Assembly (NCBI RefSeq): GCF_031877795.1
Contig: NC_133971.1
Span: forward strand, 13,370,325-13,434,324
DNA: 64,000 nt
Direction of reading: 5' to 3'
DNA from: Strix aluco
Taxonomy: Eukaryota > Chordata > Aves > Strigiformes > Strigidae
The notes beneath the pieces were generated by a model. It was not told where the DNA came from. It worked only from the letters and a program-made list of their open reading frames with translations, and made no database searches. Of this stretch, positions 24,887-36,800 are shown piece after piece; the first letter of the stretch is position 1; every line of letters starts with the position of its first letter. Position numbers and translations under genes: made by a program.

Positions 24887-27800
24887 GTAAGTGGGGCCTG
24901 CGCCGGCCTCCGGAGCGATAGAGACTTGGGAGGAGGAAGAGGCCTAGAGGGGCCGGGAGAGCGGAGGGAAGGGGAGAGGCAGAAGGCCCCTGTGTGCCAT
25001 TTTGAGTGTGGGCAGCAGAGCTTCCCGCACAGGGAGGTGGTCACGTGGTCCCACCCCTTTGTATGGCAGGAGCGGTAGGGGAAAGGCGCTTCGCCCGGAT
25101 TTAAGATGGCCGCCCCGGCCTGGAGGAGGCGACCAGCGGCGGCAGTTCCCGAGCCGCGGGTGCAGCGTTCTGGCGGCGGTTACGCCTGCCACTCCTGCGC
25201 GGTGCCGCCACTGAGCCGCTGCCACAGGCCTGGCGAGAAGCGTGCGCCCAGGCAGCCCCGGAGCGCATCCCCGGCTCAAGCCTTTTTTTGCCCCTTTTCC
25301 TGAAAGCCCCCTTTCGTGTGGCCCACCTTTCTCTTCGCTCGGGCTGAGTGGAGGGGTGTTGGGCGAGAGAGCTGGCTGCCAGGCCGCGCTGCCCGGGCGG
25401 TGCGTGTCGGCGGGATTAGCTCGGGGTTTTTTTGTTTTGGTTTTTTTTTTTTGTGTTCGAAGGGCTCCCTTCCTCGAGAAGGGGCCGCTTGAACAGAAGC
25501 CAAAATAGGTGTTCACAGAGGGACGGTACTTGGCCCTGTCTTGTGCTCAGAAATGCTCCTCATAAGACGTGTGCAGTAAATGAAAGTTAATAACTGATAC
25601 TACTCGTTTCTCTAAATTGTAGCTGTTCTCGTTATGTCAGCTGCATGCGAGGCATGCACTCAGATGGGAGGTACTGAGGTTTGCAAAATTAACAATATTG
25701 TTTCTCCCAAGCAGTTGATCATCAACAGAACAGGGGAGGCAAATAAATATTTTTTTCTTAACAAATCTGTTCTACTAGGACATGGATGACAGACATGTCC
25801 TTTGAAACCATTTATCTTCTTTTTTCTCATGAAGATTAAATAGAAATAGCAGAAAGGGGCGGGAGTCATTCATGTCCAGATAGTTCAATTTTAATAAAAA
25901 GAAGATGTTCAGATGAATAAAATTTCAATTTTTGAAACTAAATATCAAAAAAGTTGGGTTTTATCCATTTTTACATGTTACATTACGTCTTGAGTAGGTT
26001 TGAAAGAGGACCATTCAGAAAAATTAAATGTGATTTAGTATGTATGTAAAGTATATATAATAGGCACCCATTCGTGTAAAGATATGCTTAGAACAACCTT
26101 ACTGAGTTTTAATAGATTCATGGTGATTTTTATACAGTTTTCTAGGGTTTGACTTTGGACTTGTTCCACACTTGCTTCTTAATGAATGAGTTTTCTTCTG
26201 ACTGAATATATTATTTAATTGTTGCTCTTATTTTTCACTGTTATATAACAGATTTTAAGGCAAATAAGATACTTTCTTGGCATTCATATGCAAGTAATGT
26301 TTGTGCCTCTGTATAAAATTTTGCCAGTGTGTATATATGTAGACTGTTCCACTCTAATTTGTTGTGCAACACTGTACGACTGACTTGAATTGACTCCATG
26401 TTGGGAGTGGAGAATTGCTGTCATTATTTAACAAGAGCTTCTCAGTTTGCCATTTGCAAAACTTCCAGTGCTTACTGATTTTTCTCAAGTGGGAATACAC
26501 AGAGGCTATTAAGGAGGTAGGAAGGAGGCCTCCTGCAAGCCCACATGTGCAAAAGGTGTCCGAGAAACCACACTTGCATGATGATGCCAACATTTGAATA
26601 TGCGAGAGCATGAGAGGATATGCTGTGTTCCCTGCTCTGTAGAATATTCCGTGAAACTTTTGAGTCTTTGTTGTGTGTTGCTTTTAACAGCCTAAAGTTA
26701 CTTAAATTTAAATTTACAAAATGTGTTGTTCAAGAAAGTATTAATTTGGTACTTTCTGTTGGCTGTTTAAACAGAGTTTTGTGACAAGATGAAGTATGAC
26801 TTCATTTTCTCACAGTTCTGAACAAGCCTGAGACCAGTTTTTACAGATCACTTTCAGTTTGAAGTACAGTTGAAATCTGAAGGTGGTTTGCAGGGTGTGA
26901 CAGGTCTTTTGCTTTGGGTATGTATGTACTCTAGTATGCCAACCACTCATACAGTTTAGAGCTAGTTTTTGGCTCGCTAGGAGGCCAGTGACAGCTGTAA
27001 TCAGATATTTGGTCCCAGTCATGCTTTTGTGTTATGCTTGTCACCCAGCTGAAGTCCGTGTTTCAGAGAAGGCTTCAAAATTACGTTTGTAGTGATAAGC
27101 CTTCAAAGGTGGCTCTAAGAGGATTTTTGAACAGTTAAATATTTGAAAGCTTTGAGCAGCAATTGGATTTTTGCAGAATTAGTTGTTTGAAAGCAGGAGG
27201 GCACAGACTGTCTCCATTAGGTGTTGAAAGCCCTGCTCTGTAATACTATTTGCTTTTGGATGGTCTTGGAGGCTAGAACACACAAGTGTTTCTTAGACAT
27301 TGTTAGATCCTGCAGTGACTGCAGTATACGAGGCCTTTGAGAGAAGACATAAACAGCCTTGTTTAAATGTGATCTGCACAATTATTCCATAACGTCTTAT
27401 TTTGATAAGTTATTAATTTCTGTTATCTCCACCACCATCACCCTCCTGAGAAAATCCAGACCGTTAGAGGAATGTTTTGTAGCCTTTTATTTGATTTTTT
27501 CAGTGTAGTTTTCTGAATAGGTCATTCTTATGAAATGGTTTTGGTTGGTGGGTATTCTGTTGGGAGATGGATGTTAGTGTCTCCCTACAAAGGGAAAGAA
27601 AAATGGCAGAAACATCTGAATACTATTTAGATATTTCCTTTTTGAGTTTTCTTGCTTTCCTAAAGAAACTAGATTACAGTAACCTTGAATAAGAGATGTA
27701 GGAGTTGCTTTTTTGCCTCAGTCCTCTGTAACCCTAGGAAGACTATGACTCAACCTCAATTCAGCCTTAGAAAAGGTTAGCAGAAAAAAATGGAACGAAA

Positions 27801-30800
27801 GGAATTAAAACAGAATAGGACTTTTGTGTTTTAAGAAAGACTTGTTAAGCCTGCTGGGGAGGTTTAGGAGGCCCACTTTGTAAAAGGGGAGGACTCAATC
27901 ACTGTGAAACCTTTTAGAATTTTAGATCCTTTGGGTCTTTTGGGTCTTAATCATCTTTCTTGATGTAGATGCAGTATTGATGTGTTTTCAACAGAGGTGG
28001 TCTCCTTACGGAAAATTTCTCCTCTGTAACCTTCAGAAAACACTTTGTACCAAAACTTCTTTTTAGGGCCTCATTTGCAGCAGTGTTCTGATGTTAATAT
28101 TTTTTAACATTCTTCCCACATAGCTTTTGTAATTGAAATCCAGAAAATAGAGGGGGAGAATATTATAAAAAATACACTTGCAGAGCTGGCTCTATAGATG
28201 TTTAAATTTACATAAATTTATTTATGGGGCCTGGAACTGCCTGGAACAGAATTATGTTCTTGAGTTAGCAATCAAAACAAAAAAGTAAAGAATCAGGAAA
28301 TGTTAGAAGTCTTCAACAGTCTGGATCACAGAATCTTCAGTGGAGGTTTCAGCCATTTGAGTTGTAACAGTGGCATGTGTATTTAAAAGCAAACCCCAAA
28401 CTACCCTCTCCTCCCAATCCCCTCCTCCAGATGCCCTTCCACCCTCCCCCCATCAAACCAAACCAAAAAAACCCATGACCATAAAAAAAAATAAGCTTTG
28501 CAGTGAATGAAATCTGGCTCTTCAGAATATGTAAGATTAAAAGTTGTATGCAAACATTTCTGCTGAGTACTGATAAAGTCGTTGCTCGCTATCATCTCTG
28601 ATGTTGGAAACTGTTCTGAACCAAGACCTTACAGGTGGCTCAAGCTATTCTGTACAATTATTTCCTTCCTAATGTGGAAACTTGAGACTGTGAAAACATT
28701 GGCCACTACAAACAAAATAAATGGGCAGAAGAAATGTAGTCATCTTGCAGTGTTTTTCTAAATTGTATAAGGCTGACTTTCATATTTATGTGTCTCCCAC
28801 TCCCTGTTTATTTTTGCCTCCTCAGTGTATCTGTTTTCACAGAAGTTTCCATCATAAATGTTTCTGAATGCCATTCTGAAGTTGGGCGGCTCTCTAGATA
28901 TTTTACCTAGGTGTTACCTTTCTGGTAACCAGAAGCATACCAGCCTGCCTGCCTCAGACTAAGTTCTTGGTTCATTTATGCAATTAATATGATGAAATAA
29001 CGTGTCTAAAATTTCTGAGCTTGTATTTCAATACTAAAGTCTAATTAATTCCATACCACAACTTTGGGAGTACCTGCTTGGAATCTGAGGAACTACAAGA
29101 TGGGTTGGGCTAAACTTGGAACTGCTTCTGGTACTTCCAGAAAGTTGACAAGTGTTTCTGTTTCAGCTGAGGAAGGGTCAGAATGGCACTGTTTATGCAG
29201 TGTATTTTCCATGAATTACTGTTTTGCTAGAAGACAGATGGTCTTTTTAAATGGAATTTGCTGATCCAGCAATATCCTATTGCTTTCTCTCTTTGAAGAT
29301 TTTACCTGTACTTCCTTCATGTGAAGAAATAAACTGCTTGTATAAAGATTACAAACCTTGACTAGGGAATACATTTTTTCAAAGCAAACTTCTTTGGCTT
29401 TGATCAAGATTCCAATGTTTATGTGTTGTGCTTTCTGACATCTCTGTTGGTGTACTTTCTACTGGAAAAGCAAATTACAAATTTTCTTCCTTCTTCTAGC
29501 CAAATAGTGAATTCCTCCTACCTCCTCCAGTGCCATCCTGCACTACACTATGCCAAACTAAGGCAGATGTTAAAAAGGATTCTTGTTACATTAGTGAACA
29601 TTTTAAAAAACATATGTTACACACCTAACATTTGAAAGAACTCTCAAGAACTGCTTTTATCTTAATTAACAAAACTGCTTTCATGAACACCTAAGAAAGA
29701 GTATTGGTTATTATGGGCTAATATCTGAAGTACCCACTGAAAAATGACTGGGCTTGTTGTTTGGCTTTCCTAAACAAGAATTATTTGGAGGAAGAAGGAT
29801 AAATATAAATTATTTACATGGCAAATGTGTCAAGGAAATATGCTACTTGCAATAGGAATTTGGAATGCACTGGTCAGTGTTGTTCACCAAGATTATAAAA
29901 GAAAATTAGCCTTGTTAATTTGGGATTTTGACTTCCGTAAGTTTCTGTTAAAAAAGGAGGTGCTATGCTATGCTTTTTTTGGTCACGTAAGTAGGCAAAT
30001 TAGTAAATTTCTATATGCTTGCCTTTTGGCTAACTTTTCCAGGAAGTCTAAAATCTATTTTTTTATTAAGGACTAATAGTTAAAAATACATGCATACAAT
30101 TATTTGATGTGACTAATTGTGTTTTCCTTTTATCTTGCAGCAACGCACCTCTTGCTTTTTCCTCCAAAGTATGTTATATTAAGTTTCGTGAAGCATCGAG
30201 TGTTGGTGTGGCCCAGCATCTAACTAACACGGTTTTTATTGACAGAGCTTTGATAGTTGTGCCCTGCGCAGAAGGTTGGTATTTCAGACATTCTTCTGTA
30301 ATGTCAGTCTTTGTCATGTCTGCTAATTGTTTTAAGCTTTCCATGTAAGAAGGTGGTGCTCTGTTGTTATTTTATTTTATTTTATTGCTTTTTGAAAGAA
30401 AGTCTTGAAACAAAAATTGAATGAAGAAACCCAATTATATAAACACAATTGAAATTCAGCATTAGAAAAAAGATAGTTAATTTAAATTAGGATAATTCAA
30501 TTTTCCATAGTTATTATGTATTTTGAGGGAAAAGAAGGTAAAATAATTCTCTTCAATATGGTTTGTGTTGGGAAGCTTGTTCTCACACAGAGTTCTCACT
30601 GAAGTCAATGGAGCACTGAAAAGATTAGGCAATTTCTAGGAACCAGTAACACAGCAGTTTGGGTCTTAATTTATCACCTGCGGTGGGGGTTTTTGGGTGT
30701 TGTTTTTTTTTTTTTCTGAGGTACTGATTATTTTTCTATTTTTTTAGACTGAATCCCAGTTTTGCTTGTAGACCTGTGATAAATGCATTTGGCCATTTTA

Positions 30801-33800
30801 GATTCATCTTGTCATGCATGGTGATAATTACTGTTTAAATACAAATATTTACCTGCTAGTTTAATTTAAAAAATTCAGTTTTCCTGTCTTGTTACTGTGG
30901 AAGATACTAGTTTGTGAGCCATAAAAAGGCTTTCTTATCTACACAAGTACTCCTTTTTGGTTTTAGATATCTCTTTAAAAATGCAGTGATCTGTACAGAA
31001 TGCTTCCAGCATGAAGTATTTTTTAAAACTCTTAATAAAATAAAATGCTTGGTGAATGCTAAATTTGCAAGTGTACCTTTAACTAGCTTTTACAGATGTG
31101 TTGAATACAAGGTAGTTTGCATTATTAGTATAATATCCCAGATCTGAATACAGTTATATGAAGCATGGCCCTACAGTAGGCATAATGCTGGAGTTAGGCA
31201 GAGCCCCATTGACTTCACTGAGATCATTGTGCAATTTAGCATCCGTCCGTTTGTTTCTGGACTTTTTGCCTCTTTGAAGCAGAGACGTTCCAGCTGGTGG
31301 AGTGAACCTAACTTCACTTTGAACATGGTAGCTCTTTTGCCATGTACAGCAATATTGAGAATGATTGAACCATAAACTGCAGCAAATCCAGAAATACCTT
31401 CTACTAACATAACTTTTCTAATTGCAAGAGTCTGATTTTGGTTCAGAAAATACTGTCGACTTCTTGGAGTTTGTTAACAGCAGTCCCAGGGTACCATTTT
31501 TCAGCATGTTTGCCACATCATGATCTGTGTAGTATGAGATTAGTGCTGCTGTAATAATGGTCTGGGATGTTCCTAGCAAACTCTGACAAGTCTCCAGAAT
31601 TTCATAGATTCTGTAAGTACTTTCACTAAAGGCTATACTGACCTACGATATACTGCCTATTCTTGTAGCCTTCTTAACAGGGGCATATGGCACATATATT
31701 TGTCTTTGTGAAGCCTAGATTTTTAGTTGCTTTTATGCCTTGTTCTGGGGGCTTGCTGGTTTTATTTTTCGAACTTGTTCTTAAACCACAAAGAGGATAT
31801 TGCTGTATGCACTTGGAGCTGTGTAGAGGCTAATGGGACCAGAGTCCTTATTGAAAAATTGCCCCTAAATATTCATTTCCCCTAAATAACATTTCATCGA
31901 AAAGACCTTAACATTGGTTCAGTACTGCCAGAGAGGGAAGATTGCCGCCTAATGAATGAACAACACTTCCTGGTGTTTTTCTTGTGATGAGATCACTGCC
32001 TGACGTGATATGGCAACAGGCAGGTAAAGCTACATTTTCCTGTGTCTCTTAATGGTAGTCAATGAATGGAAGGAGAATAAAATCCAAGTTCTGACAGATC
32101 TTGTTCTAACCCCCTTTGTAGCTGACTTACTAGGCATTTCTGAGAAAACGTATTACAGAAAAATTGTCACTGTTCAAAATCATTCTGGACCCCACAGAGA
32201 TTTGTGCATAAGTAGGTGAACAAGTGATTGGGTTGTGAGGTCAATTTTTTTTTTTATGTCAGAATGCTGTTTCCATGTAACTTTCTAACAGAATCACTAA
32301 TTTTAATTTATAAAGATGTGAATTTATATAGGTTTAACTTTCTGAGGAATTTATTGTGTGGAATAAGTATGGCTTTGGAGACCACAGCGCAAGATTTTTG
32401 ATTCACTGTGTGTCATATGATGGAGTATACATATATGTTAATGGAGTCAGTGGAGTGTATCACAGGGTTTAAAAGCAGTGATGGCTATATTCTACCGGGA
32501 GGTAAAATTATATCCTTGGCCAACGGTGCCAATAATAAAACATTTCATGCGCCGAATTGAACATAGAGGAGAGGTAAAAGAGAACTCTGAAAACTTTAAA
32601 AACCAGAATAAAATCTGTAATTTGGAGTGATTTAAACAGTGGTAAATCAAGGGAGTTTGAGGAGGGGATCACTACTAAATGAAAACAATGTTAATTTTGT
32701 GACATTTAGTAAACAATTTAACCAAAATGTAACTGTAAATGAAGTAACATTATTAAGCTGTCAAAATATGACTTCTGTGTGTCGGTAGGTTTTTCTTTAA
32801 ACGTTATACTTTGAGAACGCAAAGGTTGAAAGATAAACAGAGATGCCACCCTAATCATTCTAAATTTTATGTCCACATTATCTGGTAGATGGATTTTGAC
32901 TATTAATTTGGTTTTGTATGTTTTCTCTGTGTGATATTTGTGCATTATTAGATGACTAGACTGGCCAAGGCAGACCTGTTACACTTGCCTGAGTTAGGCA
33001 TTGTTTGCCATGCCACTAAACCTGCCGCCAAGTGAAACCTTCATGGGGGAAATGAGATCGAAGTCTGGCCTGCTGAAGATGGACGCCCTGTCTCTGTTTT
33101 TATTTTATTTTGCTTTCTTTCCTTTGTTTCTTTTATTTTTATTTTTATTTTATTTTGTCCCTTTTTTTTTGTTTTGTTCTGTTAAATCTCTTTCCCTTGT
33201 ACTTGTGAACTGGTACTTCAGTTCTGTAAAAATGGTGTTTGTAAAGGGTTCACAGTGTTTCATTTTGAAGTTGACCTGAAGCTGCTTATGAATGGTGGAT
33301 GGTATACACAGAATTTAGAATATTATTAATTTTTATGCTGCGAATTATGGATGAATTTGATTTGGAATATGTTTAAGCATCTAAATTCAACAGATGAGCA
33401 CATTGTGTCGGAAGATGGAAATAGTGAGAAATATATCGGTTTTAAGATACATTCTTTCATATTTTATGCTTTATGAGTTTATCTTGGAAAAGAACAGCTG
33501 AAACTCTCCTGGAGAAGATAACTTTACAATGTAAAGTCGTGATCTTCCTCTGCTATTTTTCCTTGGCAGAGTAGTTTTATTTTAGGTTGCATGGTCTATT
33601 TAAAAGAAGGCTTACTATATATGTCTGCTATGAAGAGTTTAAAATAATTGTTTCTGAAATTGAACTTTCATGAATATTGAACGTCATGAAATACTTGTTT
33701 GTTTCTGATGAAACCTTCCTCCAGTGAGGTCAGTGGCAGTAAGATTTCATCCTTTTGTTTTTGTAATTTTCAGAAAAAACTGTTTACCACTCATAAGTAC

Positions 33801-36800
33801 AAATGCAGCCTGAAGTTTCGGTTGGAATATGTTATGTGAGGCACATTGTCTTTTAACACTGTTATTTGTGAGAAGATTGAATCAGTTCCGTGTGCGTGTG
33901 TGTGTATGTATGTGTATATTGCACTTTGACATTCTCCAGTGGTGGTTATTTCAAGAAGAGGTTTTTTTTAAAAAAAAAAAAAAAAGGAAGTGTCTTCTCG
34001 GTCATCTCACGATTTCAGAAGCCCTGGCAGTTCGTGCTGGAGTGATTGAGAAGGTTCTCATCCCTAAATGATGTTCTTACTTGTGAAACGGAAGCCCTGA
34101 AACAGCAGTGGTGGACCAGGTTGTGTCTCTTAGTCCTCAGGCATTGGTCTTCCCAGCTGGCTGCATTGAGATCAGTTGGTTTCACTCTGGTAATGCACCA
34201 GACTGTGCACTACAGCTGGGAAGAGCTTTGCTTCCTGTTCTCTGTTGGATTTAGCTGTGACAGTTGAGGAATTGCCAGTAGGTGTAATCTCTTTAATCAC
34301 TGCTGCTAAATCCAATAAGAATCATGAATTGGATTGCACAGGAATTATTTTGTTTGTAAGTGTGCATTTTCCAATGATCTAAAATAGCAGGAAAATAACA
34401 ATTCCTTTAATTATATTTAGAGTAGATGTGAACTAAATATTTTTAAAAGAAGCAAACTTCCTTATTGTGGAAGCAGTTTTGGGGAGGAGGATTAACCATG
34501 TAGTTTCAGTACAAAGAGTAGGAAATTAATTTCTTCTGAGCACTTGGAGGGGGATAAAATTACTGTGATTAGTACTTGCTTAATGCAGATACTTCTGTTC
34601 AGCATTTAGCAAAATGGATTCTGGTATGAACTAGGTTGACTAGGGACTCTTAAGCACTTTGATATAAAAAAGTAACAATAATAACTGATACTTAGGACAA
34701 CTGTACATTTCCTAAGAAGCATAAGGTGTGTCTCTAGGCAATGCAGAGCTAATCTACATCTGTTCCCAGATTCCTTTGCAAAGTGAAGAATCAATAAATA
34801 AATTATCATAGAATCTGTAACTTATTAAACCCAAGAACTTCTAAGAAATCTTTCTAAGGATGTGGTGTAGATGTGGGATATTTATTTTGTCTGTTTCTCT
34901 CATTAGAAAAATATTTTTACTTCATTTCCATTCAACTTTTAAATACCATGAGTTTAAAAAACAAACCAGTTACTCTTAAACTAAAATGTCATAATCTGTT
35001 GTGTCATAACCCACATGTTTTGTTGTATCTTTGTGGGCTTCTATTCCTTTTATAAATAAATTCATGGAGATAAAACTCCAAAACTTAAAGCCTGTAACTC
35101 ATGAGGTTATTTGGCCTCACATACTAATTGTTTTTCAAAACTGTCTAAAGAACAGACAAGTAAATTTGCAAGATATTTCAGGTTTTCTTTTTTTTTCCCC
35201 ACAACAGTTTGTTTTCTATAGAATTGTTAAAAGGTTTGACCTGGTCTTAAAAATTAGAGAAGGATCTTTAGAAAAGACAGTATCTTGGAATATACAGGCA
35301 AATTTTCAGGGTTCTGTCTGTAGAGATAGACCCTTTCTCATTCTTGAATAAAATAAATGAATCGTTGTGGCATGGAACTGACCAACTAGATTTTGTATTT
35401 AAAATAAAACATTGCATTGTTGAAGGACCAAAGTATTCTGGAAATAATGCTGCTAACTTTACAATGTAGATATGCATGTTATTTGTTCCTTGAACTGCTA
35501 TAACGGTGCACTTAACTGAAAGTGTTCAGTGGATTCCTTGAGCAACATTTGAGCAAATGAGTAATTCCAATCATTTCAGTAAGATGACCCATATACTTAA
35601 AGTTTAGGCTTCTATTTAAGTACCTGTCTGAACTTGACTCATTGTCTGTCATAGTTATGTGCCTAACTCAGTTCCTATTTAAAAGGGCTAGATGCCTAAG
35701 CATCTCTTATCTGATTAAATGTATTTAATTGGCTTGTATGTAAGTGCATACTTAAATTAGGCATATACTTATGTATGTTACTGACCAAGGATCTAAATTA
35801 GAATACAGACACCACTTGAGGAGCCATTTCAGCCATTGGATTTAGTTGAGCTATGTCTGTGGATCTTGTAGAAACCTGCATGAGTATCCAGTTAATAGCA
35901 AGATGCTAGCTGTACAGGCCAAGGTCTGTTTCATTAGTCATTTGAAAACATGCATTTTGATTTTCAGAAGAAATGGTACATAATTCTATGCCTAATTTGC
36001 ATGCACAGCTGCTGGAACTGTATATTTGAAAGCCTCTTAGCTACGTATTAGGCAGGATCTGCAGCAAAGTACCTGATACTCAAGAGCAGTCAGGCAGATC
36101 AGGTAGATGTCTCATTGCATGCCTGACTTCAAAATGAAATCTGTAAAGAATGCTGAACATTGTGATAATGACTCAGATTCATGCATGTTTTTTAAAAAGC
36201 CCTGGAAGTCATTATTGCACAGTTAATTCTTAAGTGCTAATAATTTTCCTATTTTTCTCCTTTAGATAGCAAAATCAAGTGGTTTCTTACATGTTAAGGA
36301 GCAAGGTGCCTCAAAATTTAACATAAATAAAATAATGTAAATAGGAAGCATGAGGAAAAAATGGGTACTGTTATTTTATCTTTTCTATTCCACCCATGCT
36401 ACATATAAATTAAGTTTCCTTTAGATTTGTTTTGTCCTTTGGTCATATTCAGCTGTAACCCAGTCCTTGCTGCAGATCTGTAGAATTTGCAACACTTTTT
36501 TCTTCTTATTTTTTTAAAGTAGCATGTTTTCTGTGGGGTCTGTTGGAACTCTTATAGCTAAAACTGCACAGTGCTTTGAAACTTACCTCATATTTTGCTT
36601 TTTCATAAGAATATTTATATATTGATTTTTAAATCCTGAAGTTAGGGGTTTTATACCTAAAACATAGACAGTTTTAACAAAAGCAGTAAAAGCCACTGGC
36701 ACAGTATTTGTATATACCTTGACTTTTAAAACAATGTTTAAATAAAAGCATTTACTTTATTAAAATGCATGGGATAATACCAGAGCACTCAGATGGATAG

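Larger units (their letters stand above)
24190..25270 (+). promoter_or_regulatory. SREK1: CpG-island promoter of SREK1
   Basis: About 1.1 kb of very GC- and CpG-rich sequence starts abruptly near 24190 and covers the 5' UTR, exon 1 and the start of intron 1. There is no TATA box, as is usual for broadly expressed genes. A GCGCGCGCGC stretch near 24362 fits NRF1-type sites. The exact transcription start cannot be read; it should lie between about 24.3 and 24.7 kb. Open frames on both strands here are side effects of the high GC content. Divergent minus-strand transcription is possible but unsupported. Confidence 0.85.

Noticed and set aside
24446..25516. Several long open frames on both strands in the GC-rich block around SREK1 exon 1
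   Set aside because: Stop codons are rare in CpG islands by composition alone. Only the exon 1 frame joins to downstream exons and matches a known protein.
31980..32010. TGATGA followed by CTGA, resembling C/D-box snoRNA motifs
   Set aside because: The two boxes are too close together and no terminal stem flanks them.
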